64,000 bases of DNA from Echinarachnius parma (Eukaryota > Echinodermata > Echinoidea > Clypeasteroida > Echinarachniidae): NCBI GenBank assembly GCA_037951105.1, contig JBAMJV010003047.1, positions 62,001-126,000 of the forward strand. The letters run 5' to 3'. Numbering within the stretch: the first letter of the stretch is position 1; the number at the start of each line of letters is the position of its first letter. The position numbers and the translations under genes were made by a program. The notes below the pieces were generated by a model. It did not search any database. It had not been told where the DNA came from and was given only the letters and a program-made list of their open reading frames with translations. Shown here piece after piece: positions 33,462-39,794 of this stretch.

Positions 33462-36365
33462 CGAGAAGAAATCGACGCCCTTGATACTTACCACAGTCAG
33501 ATGAGCGCAGCTATAAACACATGTGCCATTCAAAAATAAAAATGGATGGAATATCAAACAGCATTGTTTCATAAACCATAATCAATACATTCAGCCATGT
33601 GCTGTTTCACAACAATGTACAGGCACGCACAATGTCTTGTGACTTTTGAATTGGGCCATTTTGTCTTTAATCTGTGTTCATTCAGCAATACATTGATGAA
33701 TATCTCTGATTTTCACACAAAATGTACATAACAAAAGTACCAATATTGTGGTAAGATGACATCGTAAATTATGAGCAGTTCTTTAGGGGGTAGTTATTTT
33801 TTGTATATATTGTTTACAATTGTGTGAATGTAGTGTTACCACCTTCAATCAGATTGGCTCATTTAAAATTTTCTTTTAGGCAAATTTGAATTTTAAAAAA
33901 ACACCAAAATGCAAAACAAATACATGATATATTTTCAATATTTTACTCCTTTTTGTTTGGGGGGGGGGGGGGGGGGGGGGGGGGGTAAATGCGCTACTTT
34001 TAGTATAAACTGACAAACAACCTCTTTAGAATACACTTTAACATCAAACTCTTACACATTTATTATTGTACATGTATTGTGTGCACACGTGCTATAATTC
34101 TGTTTAGGATCACATTCACCAACTTCTTTTGTTTTGTTTGTCCAATCCACCATTGTGTCAACTCTACGTCCTTTCAACACCTTATATCGCTCACACAAAG
34201 CGAAAGGCCGCCGAAGGCCGCCCTTTCGCGAGTATTTAGAAATTTGTAATTTCTCCAAAACAAGTTTGTTACATACACAAAATGTAAAGTTAATGTGATT
34301 ACAGTGGCCTACATGTGTTCCCAATAAGACCAAGAATTATTAATTTTTTTAAGGAACACATTGAAAATTAGCTCACAAAATTTTAGTTTTTACAGAGTAC
34401 CGTAGTGTTTTTTTCTTCATGATTTATTGGAGATTTCAAATTTGGGACCTTGATTCTTGCTTTTGTAGATCTACGCTCTGTAGTTCATTTTGATAAAAAC
34501 TTGCACCAATCGGACCGCGATGTCGCAGTGCCTTCGCTCGACCAAAAATGTTCGCACAACGGCAAAGCGGCATGGCGCGATTTTATGTACGAAGGTTCAA
34601 TATATCGCGGTGCCGGTGAACTTGGCCACAGCGCGCGGCGCGTGTACAATGTCAATGGCACATTGAGCTGTGTGTGACTGGCCAGGTTCTCTAGCCTCTA
34701 CGGTATACGAGTAAAGGGTGTTAAATGAGTTTCAATACTTTACCAGATAAGTGCAATTTCCTCTACCTAGCCACAAAAAAAAACATGTTTAAGCACCCTC
34801 TTGACCAGAAATGTAGGCGCTAATGCAGTTTCGCACACTTTTTTTTTTTTTTGCATCACTTTATTTGTCTTTAAACTCAACTAAATTAGTTCGTATTACT
34901 CACTGCAATTTGTCCTTATCCCTCGATGGTCTGTTGTAATATTTTGGTCAACATTTAAGCCCTTTTTGGCGACTTTAATCAATGGTTTTGAAAGCGTCGT
35001 GGCACCGGCTTCGCGGTCGTACATAACTGCGTCGAAATTTAATATCCCTTAACAATATAAAAAATTTACACTTATTTACTTAGATTAAATAGAACCTTTT
35101 ATTTCATCTTTCATTTAATTTAAATTTTGTTTAGAGTAGATGTGCACAATCTATGCATTTAAAATTTCAATATCTTACTGTAATTCTTCATAAAATTGTG
35201 GCATTCTCTTTGAAGACGTGCCCACGACCACACATACACTCATCGCCATTCACTTACGTGTTCGAACGTGCTGTTGACATGCACCACATCTTACACAAAA
35301 TCATGCTACTTCAGTAAGCAGCATCATCACCATTATCGATCACAATCAGGCGCTAATATATTTGTTTTATGCATTAACTCACCATTTCACTCCAGATGGA
35401 ACTTTCAAAATGAAAATTCTTGTCCAAAATGTGTAAATTTACCTCATTTAGCGTTAACGTCGACGTGAATACCCGTTTCTAGCATGCTGACTGTGTTGTA
35501 ATGGCGACTCGGTTTTTTCTGGTTCGTGTCCGAGTGCGCTCGCTACGCTGCAATTACGTACATGCGACACAATGCATTGCATAGCGATGTTTAGTTACGT
35601 GACGCTGCTACTGTGCACTCTCTTCGAGTGTCGACCATTCGAGATCGGATGTTGATCTTCCATCAAGACGTTGACTATTAACGCCGTAATTATGTGAACC
35701 AATGTCATCACGCTCTGCTACCAACATACATTCATGTGACTAAATGATTACGCCTTGTAAAAAGACTAGTTGAACGAACTTTCATGTTTACATGTTATCA
35801 CATGTTTACATGGTTATGCCATAGCCAGCCATAGCTGGCGCGTGTACAGTCGGCCTTTTCCTGCCAATTCCCGAAGGAAGACGGACGCACCAAAATTTTG
35901 CCGCTGAAAATGCAGATTTGGTGAGCATAGCAGAACGTATTTTGATTAAAATCTGTATAATAAAAAATGATCAAATGTTGCACTATGCAACTATATATAG
36001 CTGGAGCGCAAAAGAAGTGAGAAAGATAAGGTTATGTGAGAGAGAAAAATCGGAAAGGTAGCTTCGACCACGATAAGCACTAGTGTAAGGTAAATGGTTA
36101 CTGTATGTATATACAGAACCATCTTACAGTGTAGATGTGCCCACGACTTGGCTGGTATGCATGACTAAAAGAACCCATGCTCTATGCAATTGATAGCGAA
36201 TCGGTTCTTTTAGTTTTACTTTTTAGTCATGCATGCGCATGCGAAGTCGTGGGCACGTCTTCAAAGAGAATGCCAACATTGTTTTCGATATTGGCTTACT
36301 AAATATTCTCGGACTGCATCATGAAAGACTTGCTCTCGTGCATCCCACTGTTGCTCGATTTCCAT
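6645..36365 (-). CDS. LMBR1: LMBR1/LMBR1L-family multi-pass membrane protein, N-terminal five exons (gene span in window)
   Basis: The five exons at 36300-36365, 27616-27709, 26508-26681, 25069-25172 and 6645-6771 join without a frame break into 188 residues plus one base. From memory the human LMBR1 start is MEGQDEVSAREQHFHSQVRE, which aligns with MEIEQQWDAREQVFHDAVRE here. Further matches are SIVSNEVLL, QWLNGSLIHGLWNL, FFTESEGF and GIRARVYET. Four hydrophobic segments are visible, at about residues 23-40, 67-90, 115-136 and 156-176. Vertebrate family members have about nine membrane segments and about 490 residues, so roughly 60% of the protein lies beyond the left edge. LMBR1L is described as a lipocalin-1 receptor; the role of LMBR1 itself is poorly known. 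Introns 1 to 4 are about 8.6, 0.9, 1.3 and 18.3 kb. The gene could be the single invertebrate pro-orthologue of both vertebrate paralogues, so the symbol is approximate. Confidence 0.95.
6772..7237. other. Intron 4, proximal part, with a transposon end fragment
   Basis: At about 7020-7070 the string 'gggaccgaaaacataacctcc' followed by 'ggcggaggtaac' matches the terminal part of the element at 50397-51301 (cccgaaaacataatgcctcc...ggtggaggcata). Otherwise no feature is seen. Confidence 0.5.
7245..7649. mobile_element. hAT-like non-autonomous element, 405 bp
   Basis: The ends are CAGGGCTGTCAAC and GTTGACGGCCCTG, a 13-bp terminal inverted repeat with one mismatch. GGTTCTA is repeated directly on both sides at 7238-7244 and 7650-7656. 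Inside, a unit of about 30 bp ('gggcgaactgcttggagggagattt') occurs three times at 7260-7340, and there are G runs at 7382-7406 and 7476-7491. No transposase is present. Confidence 0.85.
7800..10150. repeat. Tandem duplication later split by an inserted element
   Basis: The segment at about 7830-7967 ('tggactcaattaaata', 'aataaacctaatt', 'gtacatcat', 'tagaagg') returns at about 9975-10092 in the same order. A second pair, 'tgcctgcataaacatacatgctgacaatgttaaacc' near 9900 and a close copy near 10126, lies in the right half. Without the 1.8-kb insertion at 7968-9778 the copies would be about 310 bp apart. Confidence 0.7.
7968..9778. mobile_element. TATA/TA-flanked non-autonomous transposon carrying repeated GTCACGCTGTTACC and AGGTCA motifs
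   Basis: The ends are GGGCAATTCCAAG and CTTGGAATTGCCC, a perfect 13-bp inverted repeat, flanked on both sides by TATA (7964-7967 and 9779-9782). A 14-bp motif GTCACGCTGTTACC occurs near 8327, twice at 9361-9388, near 9572 and near 9752. At 8493-8525 it appears as an inverted pair with an 8-base centre. AGGTCA half-sites in DR1 spacing lie at 8639-8658 (three in a row), 8786-8798, 8908-8920 and 9048-9060. No open frame of note is present. A TA-type target suggests Tc1/mariner-like mobilisation, but the family is not identified. Confidence 0.85.
9783..11184. other. Intron 4 sequence with no clear feature
   Basis: AT-rich sequence, partly covered by the duplication ending near 10150. A (TCTA)n microsatellite lies at about 11084-11104 and a C16-type run at 11168-11187. 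No exon or transposon ends were recognised. Confidence 0.5.
11185..11530. repeat. Two-copy tandem repeat, period about 170 bp
   Basis: 'ccataacagaaggttat', 'tagttgacacag', 'tggtacat', 'cagctattgatc' and 'aaaatgtagcag' each occur twice in order, first at about 11205-11330 and again at about 11370-11505. Confidence 0.75.
11720..12486. mobile_element. CpG-rich palindromic non-autonomous element dense in CACGTG and GTACGT motifs
   Basis: The left end GCCCTGGTCACAACCCACCG pairs with the reverse complement of the right end (GCCGTGGTCACCACCCGCCG). The interior has many CpG dinucleotides and short palindromes built from ACGTG, GTACG and TGCGCA. CACGTG occurs near 11927, 12017, 12138, 12159, 12231 and 12249. 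This contrasts sharply with the CpG-poor flanks. A second copy of the terminal string (GCCCTGGTCACAGTTTCC) lies at 12603-12620. No target duplication or protein was found. Confidence 0.7.
12766..13067. mobile_element. TTAA family A copy 1 (Kolobok/piggyBac-type MITE)
   Basis: Starts TTAAAGGGGACCACCAGGCA and ends GGTGGTACCCTTTAA, so the ends are inverted repeats next to TTAA on both sides. It matches the copies at 28781-29212 and, less well, 20617-20960. TTAA targets with AGGG-type ends are known for Kolobok elements; that assignment is inference. Confidence 0.85.
13068..13899. other. Intron 4 sequence with no recognised feature
   Basis: No repeat ends, exon or regulatory cluster could be recognised. 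Short open stretches here do not resemble known proteins. Confidence 0.5.
13900..16265. repeat. Degenerate tandem array, unit about 135-235 bp, with G-quadruplex-forming tracts
   Basis: Each unit has 'caatgaatgaagatgccatctgca', a 'ggtaattcttt' block, a G-rich stretch of the form GGGGTGGGTTGGGGGTGGG, then 'agatgaaatgatt.attagttca'. The 'gaagatgccat' block recurs near 14612, 14817, 15027, 15170, 15306, 15455, 15591, 15770, 15932 and 16165. Older units (13911 and 14145) read 'gagatgccatta'. The clearest G4-type tract is at about 15495-15525. Unit length varies because internal parts are missing in the short copies (15150-15600). Confidence 0.88.
14255..14450. mobile_element. Possible hAT-like MITE remnant inside the array
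   Basis: Starts CAGTGGCGTAGCGTGG, the same kind of end as at 21081 and 51401, and contains long C runs with 'tgtgtgcccccc' repeats. A matching right end is not clear, so the right limit is approximate. Confidence 0.4.
16266..17400. repeat. Second degenerate tandem array, 4-5 units
   Basis: Units share 'tcatccttcatcattattcatcctc', 'gagctacaaacataacaa', 'ttgctatgggcat(g)cccaa' and 'gagtgcactctctaata'. They begin near 16270, 16440, 16915, 17150 and 17335. One unit is lengthened by unrelated sequence containing the palindrome at 16775-16843. Confidence 0.7.
16775..16843. repeat. Palindrome, 33-bp arms
   Basis: Left arm 16775-16807 (ending GTGCTCTGGTT) and right arm 16811-16843 (starting AACCAGAGCAC) are complementary except for one or two positions around 'ggaaatc/gattgcc'. 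The loop is only three bases. It interrupts the tandem array. Confidence 0.9.
17401..18169. other. Intron 4 sequence with no recognised feature
   Basis: AT-rich sequence. A faint last unit of the preceding array is visible near 17465-17520 ('gagagttcagtctccaatagagcta'). Nothing else is supported. Confidence 0.45.
18170..18733. repeat. Third degenerate tandem array, about 130-150 bp unit
   Basis: 'catccttgatcaagagat' occurs near 18363 and 18491, with a weaker 'catccaccatcaagag' near 18209. 'atgcatga(g/a)a(c/t)atccagc' occurs near 18328 and 18462. The series resumes after the inserted element, at 19570-19660 ('gcatcaaccaagagataataa'). Confidence 0.7.
18742..19560. mobile_element. hAT-like non-autonomous element, 819 bp, with perfect 8-bp target duplication
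   Basis: The 8-mer CATTATGC flanks the element directly at 18734-18741 and 19561-19568. The ends AATGCTCGAAATTAAC and GCTAATTTCGAGGGTTG are imperfect inverted repeats. Just inside each end is a cluster of GGCCCG/CGGGCC words (18768-18840 and 19455-19540) that also pair as inverted repeats. T and A runs fill the centre. No transposase was found. The 8-bp target duplication is typical of the hAT superfamily. Confidence 0.9.
19664..19839. repeat. Long interrupted palindrome, about 175 bp
   Basis: Outer arms 'ataagcaaataattacc' and 'ggtgattatttgctttat' enclose inner arms 'gatgggacaaactatcacttc' and 'gaagtgatagtttgccatc'. Further pairing, 'gcgatctg' and 'gctatctttcc' with 'ggaaagatagc' and 'cagatcgc', reaches the centre near 19752. 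The inner portion is close to a perfect hairpin. Confidence 0.9.
20050..20440. repeat. Low-complexity region with CACGAGGGC repeats and A/T runs
   Basis: 'cacgagggc' and 'gccctcgtg' or 'cacgggggc' recur near 20087, 20132, 20149, 20161, 20365 and 20379. The region holds A28 (20296-20324) and T24 (20339-20363) runs. 'gatagtacac' near 20049 and 20422 suggests flanking direct repeats of an inserted element. Confidence 0.5.
20617..20960. mobile_element. TTAA family A copy 3, degenerate
   Basis: 'gggactaccacaaagaacaacaca' and 'tatgttttggtagcgtt' match the start of family A, and 'tttcatttat' plus 'ggttccctttaa' match its end. The left TTAA is lost. Confidence 0.75.
21081..21205. mobile_element. Short MITE with CAGTGGC ends
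   Basis: CAGTGGCATAGC at the left and GCTTCGCCACTG at the right are inverted repeats. The interior has a G14 run. No target duplication is clear. Confidence 0.6.
21490..22450. repeat. Fourth degenerate tandem array, unit about 140-155 bp, about 6-7 copies
   Basis: The block 'cttgtcaac..atcaatagcatcta' recurs near 21648, 21796, 21952, 22107, 22245 and 22387. Each unit also has 'tttgtcaacaaatttacagcatctc' and 'cttcctttgtttgtc...acagacttg'. The plus strand is strongly pyrimidine-rich. Confidence 0.8.
22530..22650. other. CpG-rich patch inside intron 4
   Basis: About 100 bases with many CpGs ('gcgcggcgccatcttgcg', 'acgcgttgcgcacggtgcg') and two opposed YY1-like strings, GCCATCTTG near 22549 and AAAATGGCG near 22627. 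It could be a small regulatory site or a piece of a CpG-rich transposon; no ends were found. Confidence 0.3.
22651..23970. other. Intron 4 sequence with no recognised feature
   Basis: No repeats or exons were recognised. The few open stretches lack similarity to known proteins. Confidence 0.45.
23971..24680. repeat. Three-copy tandem repeat, period about 250-280 bp
   Basis: 'gattctaccttcaggctgcc' occurs near 24011, 24295 and 24543. 'ttttggtggcctgaaacatgactttggtagccc' occurs twice (24182 and 24433). The copies are close, so this is the youngest of the intron 4 arrays. Confidence 0.85.
25069..25172 (-). CDS. LMBR1: LMBR1-like coding exon 4
   Basis: 104 bp coding the end of Gly112 and residues 113-146: LWNLIFLFSNLCLFVLLPFA, then YFFTESEGFPGSKK. 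This is the third hydrophobic stretch and the most conserved part seen; human LMBR1L reads LWNLVFLFSNLSLIFLMPFA and YFFTESEGFAGSRK. The acceptor is CCCTTCAG and the donor AAG|GTGAGC. Entry is in phase 1 (G|GC) and exit in phase 0. Confidence 0.97.
25173..26164. other. Intron 3, no gene; one transposon end fragment
   Basis: At about 25842-25860 'gttaccgtaaaactccgt' matches the ends of the TA-flanked element at 32725-33280. Nothing else was recognised. Confidence 0.5.
26165..26502. repeat. ATCA/TCAA tetranucleotide microsatellite
   Basis: Imperfect 'ccat', 'atcc' and 'tcaa' repeats lead into nearly pure (AATC)n between about 26370 and 26500. The tract ends five bases from the exon 3 donor, so the pre-mRNA carries GATT repeats right after the splice site. 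Confidence 0.92.
26508..26681 (-). CDS. LMBR1: LMBR1-like coding exon 3
   Basis: 174 bp coding the end of Ala54, residues 55-111 and the first base of Gly112: DSEDAMVYSIALWLCTFTMA, then VSGGAVLLLPLSIVSNEVLL, then QYPNSFYMQWLNGSLIH. Human LMBR1 has EDAIVNRISLFLSTFTLAVS and NYYIQWLNGSLIHG. It contains the second hydrophobic segment. The acceptor is TGTATTCAG and the donor CATG|GTAACT; phase 1 at both ends agrees with exons 2 and 4. Confidence 0.97.
27616..27709 (-). CDS. LMBR1: LMBR1-like coding exon 2
   Basis: 94 bp coding residues 23-53 and the first base of Ala54: IDFLFFGVLYLSSYIAICSY, then KRRTDKEDLYS. Human LMBR1 reads ICFLLFAILYVVSYFIITRY then KRKSDEQ here, so this is the first membrane segment and the basic segment after it. 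The acceptor is TCTATTTTCAG and the donor TTCAG|GTACAA. Entry phase 0 fits exon 1. Confidence 0.93.
27892..28443. mobile_element. TTAA family B copy 1, 552 bp
   Basis: TTAAAGGGGTAGTTGAGTTC at the left and AACTCAACTTTCCCTTTAA at the right form inverted ends next to TTAA. The interior has 'gagagtacagttttagt', 'aacctgcatcatta', 'aagagggcgctctctaaa', 'gaaccgattttgatcaaa' and 'tagcgccctctctacc'. It is about 95% like copy 3 at 46775 by eye. It lies in LMBR1 intron 1. Confidence 0.9.
28555..28657. mobile_element. Short TA-flanked MITE (AACCTGTCTATAAAGACCA ends)
   Basis: CAGTGAAACCTGTCTATAAA at the left pairs with TCTTCATAGACAGGTTCAAT at the right, with TA on both sides. The centre has a G17 run and an extra copy of 'ggtggtcttta'. 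The ends resemble those of Tc1/mariner-type miniature elements. Confidence 0.75.
28781..29212. mobile_element. TTAA family A copy 2, 432 bp
   Basis: TTAAAGGGGACCACCAGGCA at the left and GGTGGTACCCTTTAA at the right. It is the longest copy of family A and matches 12766-13067 over both halves, including 'cgtttagagacaatagaa'. Confidence 0.9.
29213..31442. other. LMBR1 intron 1 sequence with no gene recognised
   Basis: AT-rich sequence. One short palindrome, 'ccaaggaggtttaacctccttg'-like, lies near 30073-30099. A palindromic patch of 'catgcatg' and 'gcgtac' words lies at 31230-31320. No exon was found. Confidence 0.5.
32062..33483. mobile_element. hAT-like non-autonomous element nested in the foldback
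   Basis: The ends are CAGGGGCGTCGAT and ATCGACGCCCTTG, inverted repeats with one mismatch. The flanks GTACTTAC and ATACTTAC are 8-bp duplications with one difference. The interior has GC hairpins GGGGCTGCGCCCC (near 32284) and GGGGGCTTCGCCCCC (near 32492) and very long C runs at 33338-33353 and 33430-33456. It has no transposase. Confidence 0.85.
32725..33280. mobile_element. TA-flanked element nested inside the hAT-like element
   Basis: CCGTAAAACTCCGTGTATAA (continuing GACGCAC) at the left and its complement at the right, perfect over 27 bp, with TA on both sides (32723-32724 and 33281-33282). The centre is A/T runs and 'gaatattcatgag' repeats. This is the third level of nesting. The TA target suggests a Tc1/mariner or pogo-like family. 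Confidence 0.88.
33516..33803. mobile_element. Family D, partial copy in reverse orientation
   Basis: Reads as the reverse complement of about 43886-44200: 'cagccatgtgctgtttcacaac', 'gtcttgtgacttttgaattggg', 'cacaaaatgtacat' and 'ttagggggtagttattttttgt'. Only one end is present; it abuts the foldback element. Confidence 0.8.
33804..35191. other. LMBR1 intron 1 sequence; G27 run and a CpG-rich patch
   Basis: A G27 run lies at 33959-33985. A CpG-rich patch at 34500-34670 ('cggaccgcgatgtcgcag', 'gcgcgcggcgcgtg') stands out from AT-rich flanks and has a fainter inverted counterpart near 34985-35040 ('ggcaccggcttcgcggtcgtacat'), so it is probably part of an old transposon. No exon was recognised. 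Confidence 0.4.
35200..36274. mobile_element. Family E element, 1,075 bp, 30-bp inverted ends, inserted just inside intron 1
   Basis: GGCATTCTCTTTGAAGACGT (continuing GCCCACGAC) at the left pairs with GTCGTGGGCACGTCTTCAAA (ending GAATGCC) at the right. Flanks AAAATTGT and AACATTGT (35192-35199 and 36275-36282) match at 7 of 8 positions, which fits a hAT-type target duplication. Near the right end a second hairpin is built from 'gtgcccacgactt...ggtatgcatgactaaaagaacc' and its complement (36136-36262). The insertion point lies 18 bases inside intron 1 from the exon 1 donor. Confidence 0.85.
36300..36365 (-). CDS. LMBR1: LMBR1-like first coding exon
   Basis: 66 bp coding MEIEQQWDAREQVFHDAVRE then YL. 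The start codon at 36365-36363 was chosen because the AREQ-x-FH-x-x-VRE core and its distance to the start match human LMBR1. The donor is TTA|GTAAGC in phase 0, which agrees with exon 2 starting at a codon boundary. The exon is too short to be found by frame length alone. No upstream in-frame ATG with better context was seen. Confidence 0.93.
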
Positions 36366-36850
36366 CTTTATAAAAAATGTGAAAGTCTCTCCAAGTCCAA
36401 CATGTCTCTAACTTCTTCAATTCGGTGAACCACCTTCAAATTCATAAAATTCCTTGGCCAAATCTTCAAAATTTGTCTTCAAAGCTTAAACACTGGATAA
36501 CCTAAACGTCCCTTTTCAAATCCATAGTTTATAAGTGTAGCTCTGTTCTCATACGTTTGGCAATCTGAACATTGAAATGAAGTGTTTTCTGTCCTGTTCC
36601 AAGATGATCAACAGACAACACGCAACACCAGGTACCAGCACAATGTTACGAAATCTCGACACGCAACAAGCCCGTCTGGCCCGGCGTCCGCAACCGGTCG
36701 CCCCCCGTTCGATTTCAGCTGCTGGAGTGAGAAAATGTTGAGTTGGCTGAAAAATAAGACGCAAAACCTTGCTAATTTAACCGAGAATTCGAAGTCTGTG
36801 CCCCATAAGCTGCTGCAATTTCCGTAGAGCTAATTATTGTCGTATATAAG
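36366..36850 (-). promoter_or_regulatory. Putative 5' UTR and promoter region of the LMBR1-like gene
   Basis: The sequence upstream of the start codon becomes GC- and CpG-rich at 36640-36720 ('ggcccggcgtccgcaaccggtcg'), in contrast to its flanks. No TATA box is obvious on the minus strand, as expected for a housekeeping membrane-protein gene. The transcription start cannot be placed. Confidence 0.35.
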
Positions 36851-36987
36851 CTGACGAATATAGATGCACATGTTACTCGCAGCCTGGTTATTACAAAAGC
36901 TCAAAACTTGTCAAAATACGCCCACACAGCAATCGTGGTTTTCTCACAATTGCTCCGTGTATAATAATGTAACGTAACTTTACGTGT

Positions 36988-37090
36988 AATTAACAACGAA
37001 CGTTGAGGGCGTATAACACTTGCGTGTTGCAGGATTGTATTTCTGTGGCAGGTCTCGTGTTTACCGCCCTCAACGTTCGTTGGTAATTAA
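36988..37090. mobile_element. Tiny MITE with 20-bp inverted ends
   Basis: CAACGAACGTTGAGGGCG at the left and CGCCCTCAACGTTCGTTG at the right, flanked by TAATTA on both sides. Total length is about 100 bp and the centre is unrelated. Confidence 0.8.
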
Positions 37091-37371
37091 TATACAGTAC
37101 GGTACGGTACCTCAATAAATTGTGTACGCAATGTCCATTGTGTATTATGCTGCGTGTACCATGCAATGCATGCACTCTGCAAATAACGGTCACCCTTGAC
37201 ACACACAATGCAGTGGACTTTTTCCTTGTTTACAATCAAAGCGCCATCTGCGTTATTCAAAGTAGAGCGAGGGGCGGAATTCAAGCGAAAAGACCACAAC
37301 AAAGGAGGCGACCAGAGTCAGAGTAACGGACGATTTAGGGGGTTAGGGCCCGGTTAGGGGGGATTTCGTCC

Positions 37372-37487
37372 TGGATTGGCATGCATAACTAAAAGAACCG
37401 ATGCACTAGCATTGAACATGTGGGTTTTTTTAGTCATGCATACCAAGTCGTGGACACGTCGATCGATCTTCGAAGAGAATGCCCATC
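37372..37487. mobile_element. Family E right-end fragment
   Basis: 'gcatgcataactaaaagaacc', 'tttagtcatgcataccaagtcgtgg' and 'cttcgaagagaatgcc' match the right end of the element at 35200-36274, with the same internal hairpin. Confidence 0.75.
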
Positions 37488-37507
37488 ATCATGCACTAGG
37501 CCTATAT

Positions 37508-37560
37508 CATCATCGTCATCATCGTCATCATCATCATCACCATCATCATCATTACCGTTC

Positions 37561-37637
<77 letters not shown>
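37508..37637. repeat. (CAT)n microsatellite
   Basis: About 130 bp of 'catcat' with a few 'cgt' and 'cac' variants; it directly follows the family E fragment. Confidence 0.97.
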
Positions 37638-37639
<2 letters not shown>

Positions 37640-37802
37640 GATCACATCATTATAATTACAAAATGCATTCACTATTTTATAATTTGATTTAAAAGCAACT
37701 ATATAATTATCATTCAAGAAAGAAACAAAGCAGTTCTGAAACAAAGTATTAATACAAATAGTATTTTAAGAAAATAAGTCAATTTTATTTATAATAATTT
37801 AA

Positions 37803-38362
37803 TTAAAGGGATAGTTGTGTTTTGGTAAAGAGAGTACAGTTTTGATCAAATTGAATTTTAGTAACCAAAACCTGCACCATTACATTACAAACTATTAGTT
37901 ATAACTTCACCATGCTCGAAAAGAATAGAACATTACAAATGACCAAGTAAAAAGCCCGTTATCATAAAAAAAGAGCCGTTAAAACTCAAGAGGACGCTCT
38001 CTAAAAGCTCATTGGTTTCAACCATTTTAAATAAAATATTGTGTATTTGATGTTTTATTGAAATAGTGATAGATAGAGAGATAATCAACAACTATTTAAA
38101 AACATTGTTGAAAAGAGGAAGCATTTAAAACAAAATTTTAACAGCTGGTTCAAATTTATCGAATAAATGTGGGGGCCCACAATATACAAATGCTTATGTT
38201 TGTGGATATTTCAGCCATTTCTGAACCGATTTTGATCAAATAAAGTTTATTCTGTCATTAAAAGTGTATGCTCTTTCAAATGTGATACTCAGTTTTTCAT
38301 TATCTCACAAACAAATTATTTTGTAAAGCGCCCTCTATACCAAAACTCAATTATCCCTTTAA
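37803..38362. mobile_element. TTAA family B copy 2, 560 bp
   Basis: TTAAAGGGATAGTTGTGTTT at the left and AACTCAATTATCCCTTTAA at the right with TTAA on both sides. It shares all interior blocks with copies 1 and 3 but differs by many substitutions. Confidence 0.9.
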
Positions 38363-39447
38363 ATACGGAAATTGTTTACTGATTGATCATGGTGTCATTG
38401 TTAGAATCTGTAAAGTGTAAAAAAAAAAAAAAAAATCTGTGACGTAAGATATTTTGAGATTCCTTTTCTTTTCCCTTGTAGAACTATGGGGGCGGGGGGC
38501 ACTCTTCATTCGGAGAGGATGCTAGCACGACCAAACAAATAAAGATACCAAACATGCAGACGGGTTCCTTTTCTGACAAACGATGATTATAATATTCGTA
38601 ACGGGAATGGGGTCTTAACAATTGCTAAAACCAAGAACAGTTGTTCAAAACGAAGATAAAACTGTGCGCTATACGGTTCATTGCCAGCTTCCCCAGGGGG
38701 AAAAAGGGTTACGATTTTTCATGACTCCCATGCACTTATCGATTCTGTTCGAATAGCAAATTTGTAATATGGAATGAGCCAATGAGTTATTGATTCTGGT
38801 GTTTTACTTCAAGTTGGTAGTAAGATATATTCATATACTTTTACTTGCTGAGAGGTGCCGCGGCATTTTGAAAATGTATAGGGCAGAAAATAAACAGATA
38901 TTATATTTGAGAGAAGGAAGTCATAAAGTGGTTATACTAGTCTTGTTTACGTGATTGTCTTTTGTCTCGTAACTTTTATGGAAGTCATTGGTCACGCATG
39001 ACACCCCCCTCCCACTCCCACTCCGTCAATGGAAGTTGGTCCCCTTGGTTGAGAGAGCTACAGCGGACAAAAATAATTATGATTTTGTATTCATGATAAG
39101 GCAACTAACGGCTCCGGGCCCTGTTGACGTCTAGCGCCATCTGTAGTTTCCGGACATACAACGTTACTGTTCTCAACAACCACTCTTTATCACCGGGAGG
39201 AGTTTTGTAAATTCGTGGTGTCACTGGGAATCCTGTTTAATTGCATCTAGAATGTTCTTGATGCTTTGTATTTGTCAGGGAAGATCTCATAAATATGCAG
39301 GTTAAACTATTCTCATACTCAAGCAATTTATTGTCGTATGGTGGAACCATATGTCTATCTTTATATTTTTTCTTCATAATTCTCAACATTAATCAATTAG
39401 TTTTGTTTTAAAAATCTACATATTTAATTTTGTCCAAATATGCTATA
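38363..39447. other. Intergenic sequence without recognised gene
   Basis: Lies between the divergent LMBR1-like and heat-shock genes. 'gacgtctagcgccatctgta' at 39126-39145 has an inverted partner at about 40210-40226 ('agatggcgctagacgt'), so the two may mark the ends of an old element. Nothing else was seen. Confidence 0.45.
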
Positions 39448-39794
39448 TTAAAGGGACTTAGTAACATTGTCCAAATCCTCAAAATCCCATTGGAATTCTA
39501 GCGGTTCTCTCAAACCTTGTTGTGTTCGTATTAACAAAAAAAAGCATGGGACAGGTTACGGTTTTTCGAATTTCCCTTTCGTTAAAAAGATATTTACGAT
39601 TGAAGTGTTCAGATGTAAAACTATCCACTGGATCGTCGAAACCGTGTACAAAGTCAGTGCAATGAGTTAGTGAACATCACTTTGCATTTTTGCTCATTAC
39701 TCGAATGTTAATACGAATACTACAAGGTATGAGGGAACCGCTAGAATTAAAATTTTATTTTGAGGATTTGGACAATGTTACTAAGTCCCTTTAA
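39448..39794. mobile_element. TTAA family C copy 1, 347 bp, long inverted ends
   Basis: Starts TTAAAGGGACTTAGTAACAT and ends with its complement. Pairing continues through 'tgtccaaatcctcaaaat' and 'ctagcggttc', about 55-75 bp in total. TTAA flanks both sides. Copy 2 is at 62900-63252. Confidence 0.92.

Larger units (their letters stand above)
31443..33515. mobile_element. Foldback element with long inverted arms, split by a nested hAT-like insertion
   Basis: The left arm (31443 to about 31680, starting TATAGCTGCGCTCATCTG) is matched in reverse complement by about 31865-32061 continued at 33484-33515 (ending CAGATGAGCGCAGCTATA). Matching inner blocks include 'ggtaagtaccttattcaaaa', 'gacattgtcattgacagtgtcaga' and 'ggctagcctccctatcctag'. 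The insertion at 32062-33483 accounts for the gap. Without it the element would be about 650 bp. TA or TATA flanks fit a TA-target transposon. Confidence 0.88.
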
